Positions 59,282-64,000 of a stretch of DNA of 64,000 nucleotides are shown piece after piece (positions within the stretch are counted from its first letter, which is position 1; each line of letters opens with the position of its first letter). Made by a program: the position numbers and the translations under genes. Origin of the DNA: Hygrophila difformis (Eukaryota > Streptophyta > Magnoliopsida > Lamiales > Acanthaceae). The notes under the pieces were generated by a model, which was not told the origin of the DNA, did not search any database, and worked only from the letters and a program-made list of their open reading frames with translations. The stretch spans positions 11,087,982 to 11,151,981 of the forward strand of contig JAOANR010000002.1 in the NCBI GenBank assembly GCA_030278955.1, read 5' to 3'.

Positions 59282-59452
59282 ATCTTTCTTATCCTACATA
59301 TTCATTAAGATGAGTTTATATCGAACATACTCATATTTATATTGTTCCTTTACCTTTCGATCTTATTTTTATCCCACCATACCAGAGGATCCTCGTTAAA
59401 GTTTCTCTAGATAAGCCTTTTGACATTTTCGAGGGATAATTTAATTTCCCCA

Positions 59453-60200
59453 TCAATGTCTAATGAAGTTGTATTTAAATCCTTGTTGTCGAAAAGACAA
59501 CAAAGCCTTACCAAACTTTCTTTTATCCTGCATTTTTGGATGGGTTAGTTTGGCATCATTATCACTACGTTTGCTGCGAAATATTATGGGCATTAACCCG
59601 TTGAATGCCTTTTCTCTGCGAAACACTTGTATCTCATTTCCACAACTTGTGGTAAATATTAGCAATTTTCTTTTGTTATCTTGAACATATTTTGTAAAGG
59701 TTTGTATGAAATTATTACCTAACAAAATATCTGCTCCTGTAACATGAAAGTAAATAGGAGGGTTTTTACTTTGTACCAAGGTGTACCAAATGCTCCCCCA
59801 ATCATGATATTAGCATGTCGAATACCCTTATTGAGTACTAAGATTTTTTGGGAAAAATCTCTTCCTGCAATAATTAGTAAGGAATTTATGGCTTCGGTAT
59901 GGAAAACTCTTGGTTTTGCTGTGCAAATACCTGATCATGAATAATATAAGCTGCAAAATATTCCAACTTATATTGTTCATATATAAATGGAAAATGGACT
60001 TGTCATTTAATTATGATGGTATGACCCTTCAGATTAAAATCTATTTCATTATCCTTTCTTACCCATGGTTTATGACTTTCGAGAAAACTTAATCCCAAAA
60101 TCATAACCCCATTGTCTTTTTCGGCGGTGCCCAAGACTCTGATTTCATGACCTGCAGTTTCAGTTGTGCCTTCATACGTTGCAATTGATGGTTGCTGCAA
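59453..60200 (-). pseudogene. Pararetrovirus protease-like region, broken
   Basis: Frames 60200-60003 (VMILGLSFLESHKPW) and 59779-59453 (TGADILLGNNFIQTF) are separated by stops. The I-L-G-x-x-F motifs resemble the C-terminal part of viral aspartic proteases. I did not find an intact DTGA active site. Confidence 0.5.
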
Positions 60201-60293
60201 TTAATATAGGTCATCACATGGAAAACGATTAATTTTTTTCAGTGATGTCAAATATAACTCGTATCTATTTCCATCCTTTATGGCATTTAATTT

Positions 60294-60897
60294 TTATGTT
60301 ATCTGCTCAATGGACTGAGGAGTTAGATCTTTGATAAACTCCTTTCCTTTATATGCCATAATTCTGTCTTCCGAAAAATACATACGGCTTGCATACTCAA
60401 TTCTAGCACTTGTTGATTTGTCTAGAAATGGGTGATCTCTTATTTGTATGTCTACGCCTCCTAACCTCGGAATCTGGGTAGGATTTGGAGTCATGACTTT
60501 AGCAAATTCCTTGAAAATTATAGGAATTTCTATATATTCTTTCCTGAGAAATAAGTCAGAATGATGACTATTGGAAAGTGCATAAGAAATTCTAAGTTAT
60601 AGAATATGGCATATTCCCTTCTTTCATCAGATCTTTTCTTTTGAAATCTTGATGTAGGGTTAACACTCTGCTAAAATCTTGGTCGGCTAGGTTATAGGAA
60701 ATTCTGGGATGAATGTCAAACATTAGCTTCCCTGCATATAAATTTTCTACCATAGTCCCAAGAAGACCATCTCTAAGGTTATTGATTCTTCTATGAGTGA
60801 CTGATAGATGTAATTCAGAATCAATGTCTTCTTTGAAGGTTGTCTTAATTAATACTTCGATGGCTCCTATGTGGATCCATCGAAAAAGGACAAGCAA
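60294..60897 (-). pseudogene. Pararetrovirus movement protein remnant
   Basis: 60897-60592 carries IHIGAIEVLIKTTFKEDID, NLRDGLLGT and LTLHQDF. 60494-60294 carries HPFLDKSTSARIEYASRM. These are hallmarks of the 30K-type movement protein of Caulimoviridae. The two parts lie on either side of a broken stretch (60495-60591). Confidence 0.72.
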
Positions 60898-61371
60898 ATT
60901 AGGGGCTACCCATGTCTACACTCAAGCAATCCTTCCAAATTCAGAGTTCGAACCTATGGTGGTATATAAATTACAAATAGAAGCTTAGATCAAAGTTAAT
61001 CAGCAACAAAGTCTTGCATTGCACATACTCGATCATGTATCCCTCCCCAACTTCTTTATCATTGCCATATCTGCACAACATCATATCTATGATGTAAAGA
61101 AAACTTACAGTGTTGTGTACAACTCTGTAAAGTATCACCGGCAGGGATGATTTATAGCCTTCTTTGGCAGAAAAATTAATGCAGAATAGCAAAACAATGA
61201 CATTATCAAGAGTGTAATCTTACGAAATCGATATTTTGTTTTGTCAAGAAATGACACAATAGCAAACCCAGTACAACGCCAATCACATCTTTCACAGATT
61301 CAGTGGAGAATCAAGAAATCCCTTTATCCAGCGAAAAATCGAGTTCGTGTCTTGACTTTCCCTTTTTGGTT

Positions 61372-62956
61372 TCAATTTTTTTGTGGAGAAAGCTTGGAAA
61401 CACCTTGTTTGGGGCAACCGATAGCAAGAGGTAAATCCAGATTTTCCACAGTCCGGAAAGTCCTTGGAACCATCTTGTCGACATATAGTGTCCCATCTAG
61501 GTGATCGCATTCGTGCTGCAATATCCGAGCTTGCCAGCCTGATGCATCAACTTTAATTGAATTGCCATTGCGGTCAAAACCTGTAACCTCAACCTCTAAG
61601 TGCCGTTCTACTAATGCTCTAAATCCATCAACACTGCAGAAAAAATTGATTGTATTCAGTAGGAATAGGCAGTATGAAGCACTATCTTTTCTGTCCTACT
61701 TAGAAAAAATTCATGACCATAATTCCCATCAACATGTTAATTTGTGAAGTTATCATTTTAATTCTCTTAAGTGGAGATTATTACCAAAATGTATAAATGA
61801 CTTGATCACTAAAAGCTCCCAATTGTAGTTTGAATTCTAGTCACAACAAGAGCACATAATCACATTATAACTAAAGGCTTTCTAATTCGTTTCTTTACAG
61901 CCTAATTCAAGTTAAAACTTGTACAAAGAAACAGTTTTCGGATAAAAACCAATTATTCAACTTCCAAATCCTGATATTCCTTAACAAGACTTAATTTGTA
62001 GAGACAGGAAAAAGTACATACAAGCATAATGCACAGTTGGTATACATAAAAAGCTGCACTGAATGTGATAGGCCTGGGTTACCTCAAACAACCTTCAAAG
62101 AAGAAGGCTGAATGGCTGCCCTTCCTTTCTAGCTTTGGATTAATCAAAACCTGCAGTAGAAGGGCATAAACTTCATCCACCACAACGTTTAAATGGCCAC
62201 TTGAACTAATATTAGTATTTGCATACCAAAAGATCAAATGGGCGACGATCTTGCGCCTTTATGTCTTCCTTTGGGGCATAATTTATATACTCCTTTGTAT
62301 CTTCCAATACAACTATCTGTTCACATTGATGAAATCTAAACACAATCACTACAACCTCGATGATAAAAAAAAAAATCCATCATACAAGATGTGTATGCAG
62401 ATATCACTGAATGCTTCAATGCCTGTTGTCTAAACTCTAACCATTCAATTGCATTTGCAAAAAAACAACCCCTTTCTACAAATCCTAATTTTGCCCCCAA
62501 TCCTGATTGGCAAACGGGAAATCATTGTAATTTATAACTATTTAGAGCATTGAATCATTGCAGCATTACAATAATACTAACCCTCAAGGGAATCCCAATT
62601 TGGGGAGCAGCGAGGCCAACCCCAGGCGCCTTCCGCATGACGTTCACCATATCGCCTATTATCTTCTGGATTCGGTCGGATCCGATTTCCTCCAATTGCA
62701 CTTCCTGGGCGGGTTCGTGGAGGACGGGATCACCGGCCTTTACGATCTCCGGCAGCATATTCTTCTTCTCGCCGATGCCCAGGAACCAACCCGCTCGGGT
62801 AGATATTCCGGAGTTGTGGTGCCTTCTGTGCGGGTCCAGAATAACGGGTTGAAATGTGGGTCGGATCAGGAGGGGTTTTAAGGAAATTGGGTTTAGGAGG
62901 TTGTGCGTGAAGGGTACGAGGAAAGAGCGGTAAGGGATTCTTTGGATGGTTTCCAT
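61372..62956 (-). CDS. PDF1A: Peptide deformylase 1A, organellar, four exons, 264 aa
   Basis: This enzyme removes the formyl group from the N-terminal methionine of organelle-made proteins. Exons on the minus strand: 62956-62582 (125 codons), 62316-62227 (30 codons), 62150-62083 (22 codons plus 2 bases), 61633-61372 (1 base plus 86 codons and stop). All introns are GT...AG: donors GTTAGT, GTATGC, GTAACC; acceptors AACAG, TGCAG, TGCAG. The AGT Ser codon of motif 2 is split by the last intron. All three catalytic motifs are intact: GVGLAAPQ (112-119), EGCLS (174-178, metal-ligand Cys176) and QHECDH (217-222, metal-ligand His218 and His222, catalytic Glu219). Residues 1-60 or so are basic and hydrophobic, fitting a mitochondrial or plastid transit peptide. 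The start is the first in-frame ATG; the frame stays open upstream to about 63013 but without an ATG. Length fits plant PDF1A. Confidence 0.93.
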
Positions 62957-63180
62957 GGTTAGCAGCAAAGCTGATGTAAGAGTACGAAGTCTTCTACGGA
63001 AAATTTGTAACAACTCCTCGCAGTGCTCGCAAACGGCAGTCGAGTCACGTGTAAAATTTTCAATTTTGACACGAGTGGATAAGCCTTGTGGTGGGTTGTG
63101 CTTGTGCGGTGTGTTTTCTGCCTGCGTACTGTCTTGTGAGGACTGCCGCCTTCCATTCCTCCGCCACTGCCTCTGCCGAA
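62957..63180. promoter_or_regulatory. Shared divergent promoter with G-box
   Basis: 224 bases separate the ATG of PDF1A (minus) from the ATG of the neighbouring plus-strand gene, and this includes both 5' UTRs. A perfect G-box core CACGTG lies at 63046-63051, a site for bZIP/bHLH factors common in light- and organelle-related promoters. No clear TATA box is seen on either strand. Confidence 0.5.
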
Positions 63181-64000
63181 ATGAGCATCGCCGCCGTTAG
63201 ATTCCCCTTTTCACTGGTGAACCGGACGACCCAACCTTTAGCTTCAGCCTGTCGTTCTAGACCTGCCGGTTGTTTCTGTTCCTTATCTCCTCCTCCGCGG
63301 GAGACCAGGCGTGTCGTCTCTTTCTCCCTCATTTTTCTCCATTTCTTCGCTCAATCCAAAGGTACCCTTTTTGGATTTCATTTACAATAATCAATCGTCC
63401 CATGTTCTCATGTGATCTTGAGACTTCCCCATTTTATGATTCTACGTGTATACTGAATTAATCAATGAATGTAACAAGTTGAAAATTTTTGACATAACAC
63501 AACTTGGAGCAAACTCAAATGCAAATTTAGCTATCTTTCACGAACTTAAATTAGGAGTACTTGTTAGGAGTACTTGTTATGTCCAACTTAAATTTCGTTT
63601 CATGTGTAATGTGTTATTGAACTTCATTTCATCCAACCTTTGAATATCATATAACTTCATTGACGGGTTATCTATTATTCTGAATATTCAATACAGGGAT
63701 AGTTTGTAACTATGCTTGATTGCTAATTATTTGCTTTTTTTCAGGATCACTCATATCTGAACAACTATTTCTATATAAATAAATGTATAATCATTTTTGT
63801 ATTGCTGTAAGTATTCATTTTACTTTTCTTTTTTCTGCTTCTTTTATGTCCTGACCATTTCTTTGTCCGTGGCTGTAGGATCAACGAACGCCAGCATTTT
63901 GGACAAATATGTGAAGAAGTATGAACTGTATCTTCATTTGTTTTTGTAATTATATTCCTTGTGTTAATTCATTTTTTTTGTGGATTGCAAGTACTGAACC
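63181..64000 (+). CDS. Probable plastid-targeted protein, first two exons (partial)
   Basis: Exon 1, 63181-63361, encodes MSIAAVRFPFSLVNRTTQPL and a Ser/Arg/Pro-rich, acid-poor stretch typical of a chloroplast transit peptide, then CAATCCAAAG|GTACCC. Exon 2 probably starts at 63879 after GGCTGTAG. In the matching phase it reads GSTNASILDKYVKK and may end at GTATGA (63919). An alternative acceptor TTTTTTCAG near 63743 leads quickly to a stop. The rest of the gene is outside the window. I do not recognise the family. It is transcribed away from PDF1A. Confidence 0.5.
63362..63878 (+). other. Putative first intron of the plus-strand gene
   Basis: A 517-base AT-rich stretch from GTACCC to CTGTAG. 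It contains a small tandem duplication of TTAGGAGTACTTG near 63550-63577. No other feature is seen. Confidence 0.45.

Larger units (their letters stand above)
57150..60975 (-). mobile_element. Decayed endogenous pararetrovirus (Caulimoviridae-like)
   Basis: Minus-strand fragments follow the order movement protein, protease-like, RT, RNase H from high to low coordinates. This is a caulimovirid arrangement without integrase or LTRs. Every domain is broken by stops or frameshifts, and no coat-protein region is recognisable between movement protein and protease. It lies between the D LTR and the 3' side of the peptide deformylase gene. The genus cannot be fixed by eye. Confidence 0.8.

Noticed and set aside
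62957..63013. Longer N-terminus for PDF1A from 63013
   Set aside because: The upstream start is TTG; the first ATG in frame is at 62956.

Overview
This window is nuclear DNA of a flowering plant, probably a eudicot. The evidence is plant-type LTR retrotransposons primed by initiator tRNA-Met, a decayed plant pararetrovirus, and a spliced organellar peptide deformylase gene. The species cannot be named from the sequence. About 56 kb is nested retrotransposon sequence. Only the last 3 kb or so (61.3-64 kb) holds ordinary host genes.

The repeats form a set of Russian dolls, and four of the insertions are proved by 5-bp target-site duplications (TSDs). The outermost visible layer is a gag-only deletion derivative of a Gypsy-type element (D): 5' LTR remnant to 21270, internal region 21271-22923, 3' LTR 22924-23675 plus 54062-56437. 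A minus-strand solo LTR (E; 23676-24268 plus 52189-54056; TSD cttcc) sits in D's 3' LTR. A minus-strand, apparently non-coding element with 3.3-kb LTRs (C; 24269-52183; TSD aagaa) sits in E. C's left LTR was hit twice: by a Sirevirus-like Copia element (24765-33695; TSD taaaa) and by a long-LTR non-autonomous element, here called LARD (35016-44827; TSD tcatc).

The left part of the window, 1 to about 20372, is a second copy of 30555 to about 50907. This is a tandem segmental duplication with a 30.5-kb period. Its junction, at 20369-20375, joins C's right LTR to the tandem-repeat array of D's LTR through a shared 7-bp GTGGCCG. The two copies differ by roughly 0.5% plus small indels.

Coding content of the elements: Copia carries gag, protease, integrase, RT and RNase H, broken by two stop codons, one frameshift and a lost RT catalytic Asp. 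It also carries an intact 558-aa third ORF downstream of pol. The LARD carries a small coiled-coil ORF in sense and a 405-aa ORF in antisense, the latter with its own upstream exon and intron. The 558-aa ORF and the antisense ORF both look like the 'putative plant transposon protein' family (PF20167 type), although they ride in unrelated elements.

The most unusual signal is in the long LTRs. The LTRs of LARD, D/E and C share one architecture despite divergent sequence: a candidate 5' splice site, then a short tandem array (six covarying mini-hairpins in LARD), then a hairpin just after ACTTACTC whose stem sequence changes between families while pairing is kept, then a polypyrimidine tract and a 3' splice site. 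This looks like a conserved structured intron inside the LTRs.

On the right, 57.1-61.0 kb is a decayed endogenous pararetrovirus on the minus strand (movement protein, protease-like, RT and RNase H remnants). It lies just downstream of a four-exon peptide deformylase gene (PDF1A, minus strand, 62956-61372). That gene faces a probable plastid-targeted gene (plus strand, from 63181) across a 224-bp shared promoter.
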